DNA of 64,000 nucleotides from contig NZ_JADNYL010000003.1 in NCBI RefSeq assembly GCF_017168195.1, forward strand, positions 372,001 through 436,000, read 5' to 3'. The position numbers were made by a program, and so were the translations under genes. Within the stretch, counting starts at the first letter, position 1. Each line of letters starts with the position of its first letter. Below, piece after piece: positions 17,244 to 26,714 of this stretch. The stretch comes from Thalassotalea sp. G2M2-11. Its GTDB lineage: Bacteria; Pseudomonadota; Gammaproteobacteria; Enterobacterales; Alteromonadaceae. The notes beneath the pieces were generated by a model, which worked only from the letters and a program-made list of their open reading frames with translations, searched no databases and was not told the DNA's origin.

Positions 17244-19751
17244 ATGACGATTTGTGTGCAAGCTATACAAAATAGCCGTGTATCAGGCTTTTTACTGACA
17301 CGCTATGCTTTTGATACCAAACAAGGGATTTGTTTGTCTTATTGGCTCAAAAGTGCTCAAGGGGTGGTCAATGTTGTGGTTGAACACCAATCTACGCTGT
17401 TTTTTGTAGAAAGCTCGTTAGCAGACAAAGTGTCCGCATGCCTTAATCAGCATTCGGTAAGTGTGGAAAAAATTGTACCGCTGTCGCTTATAACCTTTAA
17501 GCAGCAAGCGGTCAGTGGAGTGTATTTTTCTTCGATGCGAGCATTTTATCGCGCTAAAGAAGTGCTAGCACAGCAAAATATCAAGTGCTACGAGGACGAT
17601 ATTCGCCCAGAAGAGCGTTTTTTAATGGAGCGCTTTGTTACCGCCAGTGCTGAATTTCAATTAGCTGCTCAACCATCCTTTGCATCAAGTGCAGAGCTTG
17701 GACAATACACAGATGCTAATGAGCAACGAGCGCTTATCTATCAGCCGCTAAAAGCTAACCAATGTCGGGCTATTGCTAAAGAACAGACCTTATCAAACAC
17801 TAAACTCGATATGGTATCGCTTGATATTGAGTGCTCGATGGAAGGGGAGCTATTTTCTGTTGGTTTGTATTCAGATCAGTTAAATGGCAAGAGTATAAAA
17901 AAAATTCTGATGATCGGTGATCAAAACACTGCGAACAAAAGTGCAAAGCTATCCGTGAAAGAGCAACAAGAAGTGAGCTCAAACATTGATTGGTTTGTTG
18001 ATGAAGTCGCATTATTACATGGCTTAATCGCATGGCTGCGTAAACATGACCCTGACATTATTATTGGTTGGAATGTTATTCAATTTGATTTTAATCTCTT
18101 ACAAAAACGTTGCGATTTACATCACATTCAATTTGCAATCGGACGGGATGGAAAAGCGCCAAGGTGGCGAAAAAATACCAATAGTGGTCAGCAATTTATC
18201 GATATTGCTGGTCGTGTGGTATTAGATGGTATTGATGTGCTCAAAACTGCAACTTATAACTTTCCTAGCTTTTCTTTGGACTTCGTCGCTAATGCTCTGC
18301 TTGGGATAGGTAAAAAAGTGGATGATGTTGATAATCGCGTCCAGGAAATTATCGACAATTTTCATCAGGATAAACTTGCCTTAGCCGCATATAATTTAGA
18401 AGATTGTCGCCTTGTGACGTGTATTTTTGAGCATACACATTTGCTTGAATTTGCCATGCTGCGCGCTCAACTCACTGGTTTAACGTTAGATAGGGTGGGC
18501 GGCTCGGTTGCTGCATTTACTAATTTATATTTACCTAAGCTGCATCGTGCAGGCTATGTTGCTCCCAATTTAGGGGATGGTTTACAAGGTTTGGTATCAC
18601 CTGGTGGTTATGTGATGGATTCTATACCAGGGCTTTATAGAAACGTGTTAGTACTCGATTTTAAAAGTTTGTATCCAAGTATTATTCGCACCTTTAAGAT
18701 TGATCCTATGGGCATGATTGAAGGGTTGAAGCAGCCTGAGCACGCGATAGCGGGTTTTGATGGCGCTTATTTCTCGCGAGAGCAGCATTTTTTACCCGAT
18801 ATTATTGAAGGGCTTTGGCAAGAACGTGATAAAGCAAAACAAGAGAGCGATGCAGCTTTGTCACAGGCGATTAAAATTATCATGAATTCTTTTTATGGCG
18901 TATTAGGCTCTACCGGTTGTCGTTTTTTTGATCCGCGCTTATCAGGCTCGATTACTAAACGAGGGCATGAATTATTAACCACAACCAAACGCTGGATTGA
19001 AGCAAAAGGCTATAAAGTGATTTATGGGGATACTGATTCAATATTTGTTCACATCGGTGATGAACAAACCGCGGAGCAAAGCCAGCGTTTAGGCGCTGAA
19101 TTAGCCGTTTTTATTAATCGCAAATGGCAAGTCGCCTTAAAAGATAAGTTTCAGATTGCTAGCCAGTTAGAAATTGAATTTGAGACACATTTTAGTCAAT
19201 TTTTTATGCCAACGATACGTGGTTTGGATGTAGGAACCAAGAAACGTTATGCGGGTTTAGTAGTCAATGATGGACAAGAGAAATTGATTTTTAAAGGGCT
19301 TGAAAGCGTAAGAACGGATTGGACTGAATTAGCGAAAACATTTCAACGTTCACTTTATCTCAAAGTATTTAATCAACAACCAGTTAAACACTTTATTCAA
19401 CAACTTGTGCAAGACACTTATGAAGGAAGGCTTGATCATTTACTTATTTATCGTAAGCGTATTCGTAAAAAGCTGTCTGCTTATGTCAAAAATGTTCCGC
19501 CACATATCAAAGCAGCACGCGCCGCCGACGAAATTAACCGTCAAAAAAATCAACCTCTTAAATTTCAGAATAAAGGCTGGATAGAATATTACCTAACCAA
19601 AGCGGGGCCTCAAGCTAAGGGTTATGTTAATGCTCCATTGGATTACCAGTTATATATTGATAAACAAATAGCGACAGTGGCAGATGCGATACTGCCATTT
19701 ATCAATGAATCATTCAGTGCCATTGTTGATCAACAACAATCATTATTTTGA
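17244..19751 (+). CDS. polB: DNA polymerase II (family B)
   Basis: This is a damage-inducible proofreading polymerase for replication restart and translesion synthesis. The 835-residue product has the exonuclease motif SLDIECS, then polymerase motif A DFKSLYPSII, motif B KIIMNSFYGVLGS and motif C YGDTDSIFV. Length is somewhat above the 783 residues of E. coli Pol II. It starts 28 bases after the LexA box. Confidence 0.95.
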   Translation: MTICVQAIQNSRVSGFLLTRYAFDTKQGICLSYWLKSAQGVVNVVVEHQSTLFFVESSLADKVSACLNQHSVSVEKIVPLSLITFKQQAVSGVYFSSMRAFYRAKEVLAQQNIKCYEDDIRPEERFLMERFVTASAEFQLAAQPSFASSAELGQYTDANEQRALIYQPLKANQCRAIAKEQTLSNTKLDMVSLDIECSMEGELFSVGLYSDQLNGKSIKKILMIGDQNTANKSAKLSVKEQQEVSSNIDWFVDEVALLHGLIAWLRKHDPDIIIGWNVIQFDFNLLQKRCDLHHIQFAIGRDGKAPRWRKNTNSGQQFIDIAGRVVLDGIDVLKTATYNFPSFSLDFVANALLGIGKKVDDVDNRVQEIIDNFHQDKLALAAYNLEDCRLVTCIFEHTHLLEFAMLRAQLTGLTLDRVGGSVAAFTNLYLPKLHRAGYVAPNLGDGLQGLVSPGGYVMDSIPGLYRNVLVLDFKSLYPSIIRTFKIDPMGMIEGLKQPEHAIAGFDGAYFSREQHFLPDIIEGLWQERDKAKQESDAALSQAIKIIMNSFYGVLGSTGCRFFDPRLSGSITKRGHELLTTTKRWIEAKGYKVIYGDTDSIFVHIGDEQTAEQSQRLGAELAVFINRKWQVALKDKFQIASQLEIEFETHFSQFFMPTIRGLDVGTKKRYAGLVVNDGQEKLIFKGLESVRTDWTELAKTFQRSLYLKVFNQQPVKHFIQQLVQDTYEGRLDHLLIYRKRIRKKLSAYVKNVPPHIKAARAADEINRQKNQPLKFQNKGWIEYYLTKAGPQAKGYVNAPLDYQLYIDKQIATVADAILPFINESFSAIVDQQQSLF

Positions 19752-19848
19752 GAATATTTTAGCCGTTAATAACTATCGTAATAGTAGTTGCAGATATTAT
19801 TATAAAAAATGGGTGATTTATATTGGATCACCGGCGTAAAAAATGTTT

Positions 19849-19864
19849 AGATGGCTAGACTGCT
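19849..19864 (+). promoter_or_regulatory. Candidate MetJ operator (two tandem met boxes) before metC
   Basis: AGATGGCT and AGACTGCT stand directly side by side, each matching six of eight positions of the met box AGACGTCT. They also lie within an inverted repeat (TTTAG and CTAAA). They are 32 bases before the metC ATG, a location that fits repression by MetJ with S-adenosylmethionine. The match is imperfect. Confidence 0.5.
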
Positions 19865-19895
19865 AAATATTGATGTGTAGGATGAAACCAAAGAC

Positions 19896-21077
19896 ATGAG
19901 AAAAGATACCAAAATTGTAAATGCTGGACGACATTCAAAATGGACTCGTGGGGTTGTCAACCCACCAGTAGAACGTGCGTCAACTGTGGTGTTTGATTCC
20001 GTGAAGGAGATGAAACATGCGACAGCAAATCGTGGTAATCAGGTCCTATTTTACGGACGCCGTGGTACTTCGACCTCTTTTGCATTTCAAGATGCCATGA
20101 CAGAGCTTGAAGGAGGCGCTGGTTGTGCTCTTTACCCATCAGGCACGGCTGCAATCACAAATGCTATTTTAGCCTTTGTAAGCACCGGTGATCATATCTT
20201 AATGGTCGATAGCGCCTATGAACCGACCCGAGATTTTTGTGATCACGTATTAAAACGAATTGGCGTTGAAACCACTTACTACGATCCGCTTATTGGTAAA
20301 GGTATTGAACAGCTGATCAAACCAAACACTAAGTTAATATTTTTAGAATCTCCAGGCTCGATTACCATGGAAGTACAGGACGTGCCAGGTATTGCAGAAG
20401 TTGCTCATCAGCATAACTGTATAGTGATGCTCGATAATACCTGGGGAGCTGGGGTTAATTTTCAGCCATTTGACCATGGGGTTGATATTTCTGTTCAAGC
20501 AGCAACAAAATATATCGTTGGTCACTCTGATGTTATGCTTGGCACTGCAACCGCAACCGAGCAGTATTGGGAGCAGTTACGAGAAAACAGTTATTTGATG
20601 GGGCAATGTACCTCTCCGGATGATTTGTACTTGGCAATGCGAGGGATCAGAACCTTAGGCGTGCGCTTAAAACAACACCAAGACAGTGCGCTAAAAGTTG
20701 CTCAGTGGTTACAACAGCGAGATGAGGTGGAAACAGTTCTGCATCCGGCTTTTTCTTCTTGCCCAGGACATGAGTTTTTCAAGCGTGATTTTACAGGGAG
20801 TAATGGTCTATTTTCATTCGTACTTAATCGTGGTAATCAAGCTGCTGTAAATGCCTTACTTGACGGTATGCACCATTTTAAAATGGGCTATTCGTGGGGG
20901 GGCTTTGAGAGTTTGATTTTAGCAAATCATCATGTGGGTAAGCTTCGCACAGCTACATCATTTTCTTACCAATCGCCATTAATTCGCTTGCACATCGGGC
21001 TTGAAGATAGCGATGATTTGATTGAAGATTTACGCCAAGGTTTTGAGCGTTTAAATCAGACTTTAAATAACCAGTAA
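19896..21077 (+). CDS. metC: Cystathionine beta-lyase
   Basis: The 393-residue PLP enzyme of the Cys/Met metabolism family cleaves cystathionine to homocysteine, pyruvate and ammonia for methionine synthesis. Seen are YPSGTAAITNAILAFV, MLDNTWGAG, the PLP lysine in SVQAATKYIVGHSD, and MGYSWGGFESL near the C terminus. The YSWGGFESL form is characteristic of MetC rather than MetB. Confidence 0.92.
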   Translation: MRKDTKIVNAGRHSKWTRGVVNPPVERASTVVFDSVKEMKHATANRGNQVLFYGRRGTSTSFAFQDAMTELEGGAGCALYPSGTAAITNAILAFVSTGDHILMVDSAYEPTRDFCDHVLKRIGVETTYYDPLIGKGIEQLIKPNTKLIFLESPGSITMEVQDVPGIAEVAHQHNCIVMLDNTWGAGVNFQPFDHGVDISVQAATKYIVGHSDVMLGTATATEQYWEQLRENSYLMGQCTSPDDLYLAMRGIRTLGVRLKQHQDSALKVAQWLQQRDEVETVLHPAFSSCPGHEFFKRDFTGSNGLFSFVLNRGNQAAVNALLDGMHHFKMGYSWGGFESLILANHHVGKLRTATSFSYQSPLIRLHIGLEDSDDLIEDLRQGFERLNQTLNNQ

Positions 21078-21244
21078 ATATTTGGGGATTGTTAGCTCCT
21101 TAGACTGGTAAAAACTTTACTCTCTCGGTTTTTGCCATAGCTGAGCAGTTTGAGCAAGAAGATATTCAATATATCAAACCCATGTGTAAAGGCGTGGGTT
21201 TATTTAACACTTGCATAGAAACAATGAATAACAATGAGGTGTTT

Positions 21245-21937
21245 ATGAAAACTATTGGTATGTTGGGAGGTATGAGCTGGGAATCGACCAGCAGTTATTA
21301 TGCGCTAGCTAACCAATTAATTAAATCCAAACTTGGCGGTCTACATTCTGCAAAAATTTGTTTGTATAGTGTCGATTTTCACGAGATAGAGCAATTACAG
21401 CATGCAGGAAAGTGGCAAGAAACCGCTAGTATTTTAACGCAAGCAGCGAAAGCGGTAGAAGCTGGAGGTGCTGATTTTCTGATAATTTGTACTAACACTA
21501 TGCATAAAGTTTATCAGCAGATTGCTGAGCAACTGGCTATTCCTGTTCTTCATATTGCTGATGCTACCGCAAAGCAATTACAACATGACGGTGTATCCTG
21601 TGTAGGTTTGCTAGGTACGCAATTTACCATGGAGCAAGATTTTTATCGTCATCGCTTGACTGAGCGCTTTGGTATCGATGTGATCATTCCTGAGTCAGAA
21701 GATTGTGCTTTTATTCATCAAGTGATATATCAAGAGTTATGCCTAGGACAAATCAATCTGTCATCAAAACAACGATATTTAGATATTATCACTAAGCTTT
21801 ACGATAAAGGCGCGCAAGCGGTTATTTTAGGTTGTACAGAAATCGCATTACTTGTCAGTCAGGCTGACACTGACATTCCATTATACGACACTACAAAAAT
21901 TCACGTAGAACATGCGGTTGATAAGGCATTAGAGTAA
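21245..21937 (+). CDS. Aspartate/glutamate racemase family protein
   Basis: The 230-residue product starts at the ATG at 21245, which has GAGGT four bases upstream. The longer frame from 21182 has no such site and extends past the conserved MLGGMSWESTSSYY start. The two catalytic cysteines are in IICTNTMHK and LGCTEIALL. The family (YgeA/RacX-like) interconverts L- and D-amino acids such as aspartate. The exact substrate cannot be read from the sequence. Confidence 0.85.
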   Translation: MKTIGMLGGMSWESTSSYYALANQLIKSKLGGLHSAKICLYSVDFHEIEQLQHAGKWQETASILTQAAKAVEAGGADFLIICTNTMHKVYQQIAEQLAIPVLHIADATAKQLQHDGVSCVGLLGTQFTMEQDFYRHRLTERFGIDVIIPESEDCAFIHQVIYQELCLGQINLSSKQRYLDIITKLYDKGAQAVILGCTEIALLVSQADTDIPLYDTTKIHVEHAVDKALE

Positions 21938-22060
21938 TATATTGCTTGAGGCTTTCAGTTATCGATTATTGAAAACAAGGATAAAAAATAATTGTAACAC
22001 CTGCTAAGAATTAAGAGTCTTTCCGATAACCTTAGCCTTGTAATACACTCCTTAAATAAA

Positions 22061-22086
22061 AAAGCCTTAACAAAAGTTAAGGCTTT
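22061..22086 (-). terminator. Terminator after the hemerythrin gene
   Basis: AAAGCCTTAA and TTAAGGCTTT pair perfectly around a six-base loop. On the minus strand the stem is followed by a T-rich run. Confidence 0.85.
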
Positions 22087-22117
22087 CACTTAATCAAGGT
22101 GCAGATAAAAGGTTAAC

Positions 22118-22684
22118 TTAATGCACACCTTTATCATTTAAATACTTACTGTAGCGTTTATCGGTGCCATTGATATGATTAATTAGCCAGTTTGTTAAAA
22201 AGTCACTAATTTCATTTAAGGCATCATGCCCTTGTTGTTGATACAAGTTCGCAAAATGATCCACTTGTTTGATCATTTCAATATGTTGTTTTTTGTGCTC
22301 TGCAAAGTCAGGATAATCATATTTCTCCATCAGCTTTTCTTCACGTTCAAAGTGATACTTAGTGTAATTAACCAAATCATTTAACGCATCTTTTTCAAAT
22401 TCTTCACTCATTGCATAGTCATAGGCGGTGGTGAAGCGATTAAGCAAACTAATGAGCTTTTGATGGTCCTGATCAATATGTTCAATACCAACACTGTATT
22501 CTTTTTTCCATGTAATTAAGTTGTTATTAGCTGTTTTACGATAAATAACGGGAATCAACACTAATACACAGATTAAAATCCAAGAGACTGGGTTGGTCAA
22601 ACTAGACAAAAATCCTAGAAATATTGCGACAATAATCAGGCCTATAATGGCTGCATAAATGAGTGACTTGCTGCGATTAGTCAT
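22118..22684 (-). CDS. Membrane-anchored bacteriohemerythrin
   Basis: The 188-residue protein has one or two N-terminal membrane segments (about residues 7-48). A cytoplasmic hemerythrin domain follows with the full di-iron ligand set: H74, H111, E115, H130, H134, H170 and D175. Such proteins bind O2 reversibly, or NO, at a non-heme di-iron site. It is divergent from nirS and shares the 396-bp control region with two FNR/Dnr-type boxes. I infer a role in O2 or NO handling linked to nitrite respiration. Confidence 0.88.
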   Translation of the reverse strand: MTNRSKSLIYAAIIGLIIVAIFLGFLSSLTNPVSWILICVLVLIPVIYRKTANNNLITWKKEYSVGIEHIDQDHQKLISLLNRFTTAYDYAMSEEFEKDALNDLVNYTKYHFEREEKLMEKYDYPDFAEHKKQHIEMIKQVDHFANLYQQQGHDALNEISDFLTNWLINHINGTDKRYSKYLNDKGVH

Positions 22685-22789
22685 TTTATATACCCCTACA
22701 AACAGGTTGTTTTGCTTTTAGTCATTATTACTAACAGGCTGTCAGTGTATTATTTTTACTAGCAAAGGTCAGTCTTTTGTCTCTTTTTG

Positions 22790-22803
22790 TTGACCTTGAT
22801 CAA
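22790..22803. promoter_or_regulatory. FNR/Dnr-type box 1 between hemerythrin and nirS
   Basis: TTGACCTTGATCAA matches the FNR consensus TTGAT-N4-ATCAA at nine of ten defined positions. FNR, Dnr and NnrR share nearly the same site, so the regulator cannot be told from the sequence. Confidence 0.7.
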
Positions 22804-22838
22804 ACAAAAATTTCTTTCCATTCAAATACTTTTAAAAG

Positions 22839-22852
22839 TTGATCTGCATCAG
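22839..22852. promoter_or_regulatory. FNR/Dnr-type box 2 between hemerythrin and nirS
   Basis: TTGATCTGCATCAG matches TTGAT-N4-ATCAA at nine of ten defined positions. Its centre is 49 bp from that of box 1, so the two lie nearly on opposite faces of the helix. One could serve each divergent gene. Confidence 0.7.
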
Positions 22853-23080
22853 CTTTTTATAAAGTGAATTGCTTGATAGTAGACCCATATTCTGAAATAC
22901 ACATTTATTAACAACTTTGTTTATAACAAGCGGTGAATGATTTCAGTAAAAGCTTTCAGCTCGAAGTAGTACGTAAGTGCTATAAAGGGCGAAATTAAAA
23001 TTAGAGAAGCTTCTTTAGCGTAGAAACTATCAAGTTATCTAATCAACTAAGCATGTAATGAAACATCTGGAGAGAAACCG

Positions 23081-24709
23081 ATGAAAACAATTAAATTTGG
23101 CCTTTCAGCACTTGGTTTAGCAATAGGTATGGCAGCTAGTGGTATTAGCATGTCTGTGTCTGCAACTGAACCTACTTTATCTGAAGCTGATTTTGAAAAA
23201 GCTCAGCTACACTACTTCCAGCGTTGTGCTGGTTGTCACGGTGTATTACGTAAAGGTGCAACAGGCAAAAACCTAGAACCTAAAAATACCTTGAAAAAAG
23301 GCCAAAAGCGTTTAGAAAAAATCATCGCTTTAGGTACTGAAGGTGGTATGAATAACTTTGATGACTTGTTCACTAAACAAGAAATTTCTAATTTAGCGAC
23401 CTTCATTCAAATGGAACCTCCTGTTCCACCAGAAATGTCTTTAGAACAAATGCGTGGTCATACTAAACAGTATGTTGAATTAAAAGACTACCCAACTAAG
23501 CCATTACATGGTCGTAACTGGCAAAACTTCTTTGTTGTTATCGAACGTGATGCGGGTAAAGCGGCCATTGTTGATGGTGACACAAAAGAAATCGTTACAC
23601 ATATCGATACTGGTTATGCGGTACACGTAATTAAAGGTACAGAGCATCATAAGAAAGATCATGCTAAAGATGTAGGTCGTTTCTGGTACACCATTGGTCG
23701 TGACGGTAAAGTCAACAAAATCGATTTATGGCAAACACCTGACAAAATGTTAGTTGCGGAAACTAAAATGGCGTATGACGCGCGTGATATCGCGGTATCA
23801 GGTGACGGAAAATACGTAATTGCTGGTGGTTACTGGCCTGCTCACTTTGTTATTATGGATGCAGAGACCCTTAACCCACTTAAAGTTGTCTCAACGCGTG
23901 GCTATAACACTAAAGGTGAGTTCATTAACGAAGCGCGTGTAGCTGCTATCTACACATCGCCTATTGAGTCTTCATTTATCGTTGCTGTAAAAGAAACAGG
24001 CCAAATGTGGCAAGTGGATTACAAAGACTTAGACAACTTAACGATTACGAAAATCAGCTCTGCTGAATTCTTGCATGATGGTTTCTTTGACCCGTCTGGT
24101 CGTTATTTCCAAATCGCAGCTAATGCATCTAACAAAATGGTTGTGATTGATACTAAAGATCGTAAGTTAGAGAAAATGATCGATGTTGATGCATTACCAC
24201 ACCCAGGTCCTGGTGCTAACTGGGTTGATAAAGAGTGTGGTCCTGTGGCGGGTACAACTCACTTAGGTGTTGGCTTAGTGTCTGTTTGGGGTAACGATCC
24301 TATGAATCACCCTGACCAAGCATGGAAACTTTGTTATGAAGTTGAAACTGACGGTGCTGGTGTCTTCATTCGTACACATGAGAACTCAGATTATGTTTGG
24401 GCGGATCAGTTGAAACATCCTGAGCCAGAAATTCAACAATCTGTACAAGTGTTTGATAAGAAAACACGTGAAATTGTTAAAACTATCCGTGTTACTGAAG
24501 AAGAAGGTAAAGCTGCGCTTCACATGGAATTTAACAAAGGTGGTACTGAGGTATGGGTTTCAGTTTGGAACCGTACTGATAGTAAAAACCCAACAGGTGA
24601 AATCGTTGTATACGATGCTAAAACTCTTAAAGAGAAAGCACGTATTAAAGGTTTAACAACACCAACTGGTAAGTTTAACGTGTTCAATCGTTCAAACCAC
24701 AAAACCTAA
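23081..24709 (+). CDS. nirS: Cytochrome cd1 nitrite reductase
   Basis: This periplasmic enzyme reduces nitrite to nitric oxide in denitrification. The 542-residue product has a signal peptide (cleavage near VSA-TE), a heme c domain (CAGCH, residues 49-53) followed by GVLRKGATGK, and an eight-bladed heme d1 propeller. H182 (in GYAVHV) is the probable d1 axial ligand, and the catalytic pair H374 (ALPHPGPGAN) and H394 (TTHLGVG) is kept, so this is a true NirS rather than a NirF or NirN relative. AGAGA lies ahead of the ATG. No d1-heme synthesis genes (nirDLGH, nirJ, nirE, nirF) occur in the window. Confidence 0.93.
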   Translation: MKTIKFGLSALGLAIGMAASGISMSVSATEPTLSEADFEKAQLHYFQRCAGCHGVLRKGATGKNLEPKNTLKKGQKRLEKIIALGTEGGMNNFDDLFTKQEISNLATFIQMEPPVPPEMSLEQMRGHTKQYVELKDYPTKPLHGRNWQNFFVVIERDAGKAAIVDGDTKEIVTHIDTGYAVHVIKGTEHHKKDHAKDVGRFWYTIGRDGKVNKIDLWQTPDKMLVAETKMAYDARDIAVSGDGKYVIAGGYWPAHFVIMDAETLNPLKVVSTRGYNTKGEFINEARVAAIYTSPIESSFIVAVKETGQMWQVDYKDLDNLTITKISSAEFLHDGFFDPSGRYFQIAANASNKMVVIDTKDRKLEKMIDVDALPHPGPGANWVDKECGPVAGTTHLGVGLVSVWGNDPMNHPDQAWKLCYEVETDGAGVFIRTHENSDYVWADQLKHPEPEIQQSVQVFDKKTREIVKTIRVTEEEGKAALHMEFNKGGTEVWVSVWNRTDSKNPTGEIVVYDAKTLKEKARIKGLTTPTGKFNVFNRSNHKT

Positions 24710-24727
24710 TCATTTATTGATTAGTCG

Positions 24728-24760
24728 AACGAACATGGCTTCAGCCATGTTCGTTTATTT
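24728..24760 (+). terminator. Hairpin between nirS and the tetraheme cytochrome gene
   Basis: AACGAACATGGC and GCCATGTTCGTT form a perfect 12-pair stem with loop TTCA, followed by a T-rich tail. It sits within an apparent operon, so it may partly stop transcription and lower expression of the second gene. Confidence 0.75.
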
Positions 24761-24787
24761 TTATCTTTGATATCGAACGAGTTAATT

Positions 24788-26581
24788 ATGTCAAATGAAA
24801 CCCATACAACACCAAGCTTTTGGTCTCGCCGCCTAATTTTAGGCACTACTGTTGCCGGCGCAGTGGTATTCTTTGTTGTTGGTATTATCTTTTGGGGTGG
24901 CTTTAATACCGCCATGGAAGCTACCAATACGCTAGAATTCTGTACGACATGTCATGAAATGGAAGACAATGTTTATCAAGAATATAAGCCGACTATTCAT
25001 TATTCAAATCGAACAGGGGTAAGAGCCGAATGTTCTGATTGTCATGTGCCTGATCCATGGGTACATAAAATGGTGCGAAAAATCCAAGCATCAAAAGAGG
25101 TGTTTTATTGGTTAACTGGTAAAATAGACACCCGAGAAAAATTTGAAGAACATCGTTTATCCTTAGCAAAAAATGTCTGGAAAGCGATGAAAGAAACAGA
25201 TTCAAGAGAATGTCGAAACTGTCATAACCTTGAGTCGATGAATCCTGAGTTTCAAAAACCTCGAGCGCGCAAGCAACATTTAAATGCATTTGAAACAGGG
25301 CAAACCTGTATTGATTGCCATAAAGGCATTGCTCATCATAATGTACGCGATAAGCTCAGTGATGAAGAATTAGAAGCAATTGAAGCGCCTAATCCTGATT
25401 ATATTCGTCCTATTCCTGAAATGTACAAAAATGGTTTAGCGCGTATTAAAGAAAAAGAAATAGAAGAAAAAATCAAAGCGAAAGAAGAAGCTGAAGCTGC
25501 AAAAGCTGCAATGCAGGCTCAAATTGATCAAGCCGTTGCGGCAGCATTAGCTAATGCAGGAGCCAAAGCAGGTACAAGTGGTGAAAATGCGTCATCTGAG
25601 CAATCAGCAGACTCTGCAAGTAATATCAACCTTGACTGGAATAAAGCCTCTTCAGTTGATATTCCAGTGTTCTATCCTGGTCAAGCATCAATGGAGTGGA
25701 TTCTAGGTAGATCACATGGTGGAAAGCGTGCCTTTAGTAAAGGGGATCGTTGTATTGAATGTCACGGTGAAGAAATTGAAACCTTGGGTAACACCATAGT
25801 TTCGGGTGAAAGTGAGAAAGATCTTGAGCCAAATGTGATCCCAGGTAAGCGCGGCAGTATTCCTGTCACTATTAATGCTAGTCATGATGATGAGTATTTG
25901 TATTTACGCTTTAGCTGGGCAGAGGGCACTCATGCGCCGGTACCATTTGTCGAAGGTGGCAAAATGGATCCAGAAAACCCAATGAAACTAGCCTTTATGA
26001 TTGCAACCGATGATGTTGAGTATGCAGATCGTGCGGGTTGTTGGGGCACCTGCCATGCTGACGCGAATACAATGCCATTTCAACCTAAAGAGGATTTGTT
26101 AGGTGGTGACTTAGCTAAACGCTTAAATTTAAGCGATGGCGTTACTAAGTACATTAAAGAAACTCGTACTAAGATAGAGCTAAAAGGCCGTCGTGGTAAA
26201 GCGCTAGGTGGTTGGGATAAATTAAAAGATCAGTCTGACATTGATGCTGCAATGGCAGACAACCAATACATGGACTTATTACGCTATAAATCAGGCAGTA
26301 AAGAAGTTGAAGATGGTAGCATTTTAGCTGAACGTGATATGCACGGCGGTCAAGGTGCTGAAGTTGAAGCTTCACTAAAACTTGGTACTTGGTCGGTAAT
26401 CGTTAAACGTAAGCTAACCTCAGACAAACCGGGCGATATTAATATTGAACCAGGCAAAGTCTACAACTTTGGTTTTGCTATCCATGATGATTATTCGAGT
26501 GCGCGTTATCACCATGTTTCATTTGGTTATAAACTAGCATTAGATAATGCAGAAGCTGAGATCAATGCAGTGAAACAATAG
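24788..26581 (+). CDS. NirT/NapC-type tetraheme cytochrome c fused to an EB_dh-like heme domain
   Basis: The 597-residue product starts at the ATG at 24788; the frame extends only to a TTG upstream. A membrane anchor (17-38) leads into a NapC/NirT quinol-dehydrogenase domain with four CxxCH sites at 52, 82, 142 and 174. An alanine/glutamate-rich linker (about 219-280) follows. The C-terminal half has a fifth CxxCH (322-326) and a cytochrome c-552/DMSO reductase-like heme-binding domain (VTINASHDDEYLYLRFSWAEG) with an atypical CWGTCH at 418-423. I infer that it passes electrons from the quinol pool to NirS in the periplasm. Confidence 0.85.
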   Translation: MSNETHTTPSFWSRRLILGTTVAGAVVFFVVGIIFWGGFNTAMEATNTLEFCTTCHEMEDNVYQEYKPTIHYSNRTGVRAECSDCHVPDPWVHKMVRKIQASKEVFYWLTGKIDTREKFEEHRLSLAKNVWKAMKETDSRECRNCHNLESMNPEFQKPRARKQHLNAFETGQTCIDCHKGIAHHNVRDKLSDEELEAIEAPNPDYIRPIPEMYKNGLARIKEKEIEEKIKAKEEAEAAKAAMQAQIDQAVAAALANAGAKAGTSGENASSEQSADSASNINLDWNKASSVDIPVFYPGQASMEWILGRSHGGKRAFSKGDRCIECHGEEIETLGNTIVSGESEKDLEPNVIPGKRGSIPVTINASHDDEYLYLRFSWAEGTHAPVPFVEGGKMDPENPMKLAFMIATDDVEYADRAGCWGTCHADANTMPFQPKEDLLGGDLAKRLNLSDGVTKYIKETRTKIELKGRRGKALGGWDKLKDQSDIDAAMADNQYMDLLRYKSGSKEVEDGSILAERDMHGGQGAEVEASLKLGTWSVIVKRKLTSDKPGDINIEPGKVYNFGFAIHDDYSSARYHHVSFGYKLALDNAEAEINAVKQ

Positions 26582-26617
26582 TTAACTCGATGTAAAATAG
26601 TCGAAAGTTAGATATTT

Positions 26618-26650
26618 AAAGGCTTCTTGAGTAAATCAAGAAGCCTTTTC
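26618..26650 (+). terminator. Terminator after the nir genes
   Basis: AAAGGCTTCTTGA and TCAAGAAGCCTTT pair perfectly around GTAAA and are followed by a T-rich tail. Confidence 0.9.
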
Positions 26651-26714
26651 TTTTGTCTGTTGAAAATATTTTCGTTATCTTATCGCGGCAACTATCAGTT
26701 ATTTAGGACGTTTT

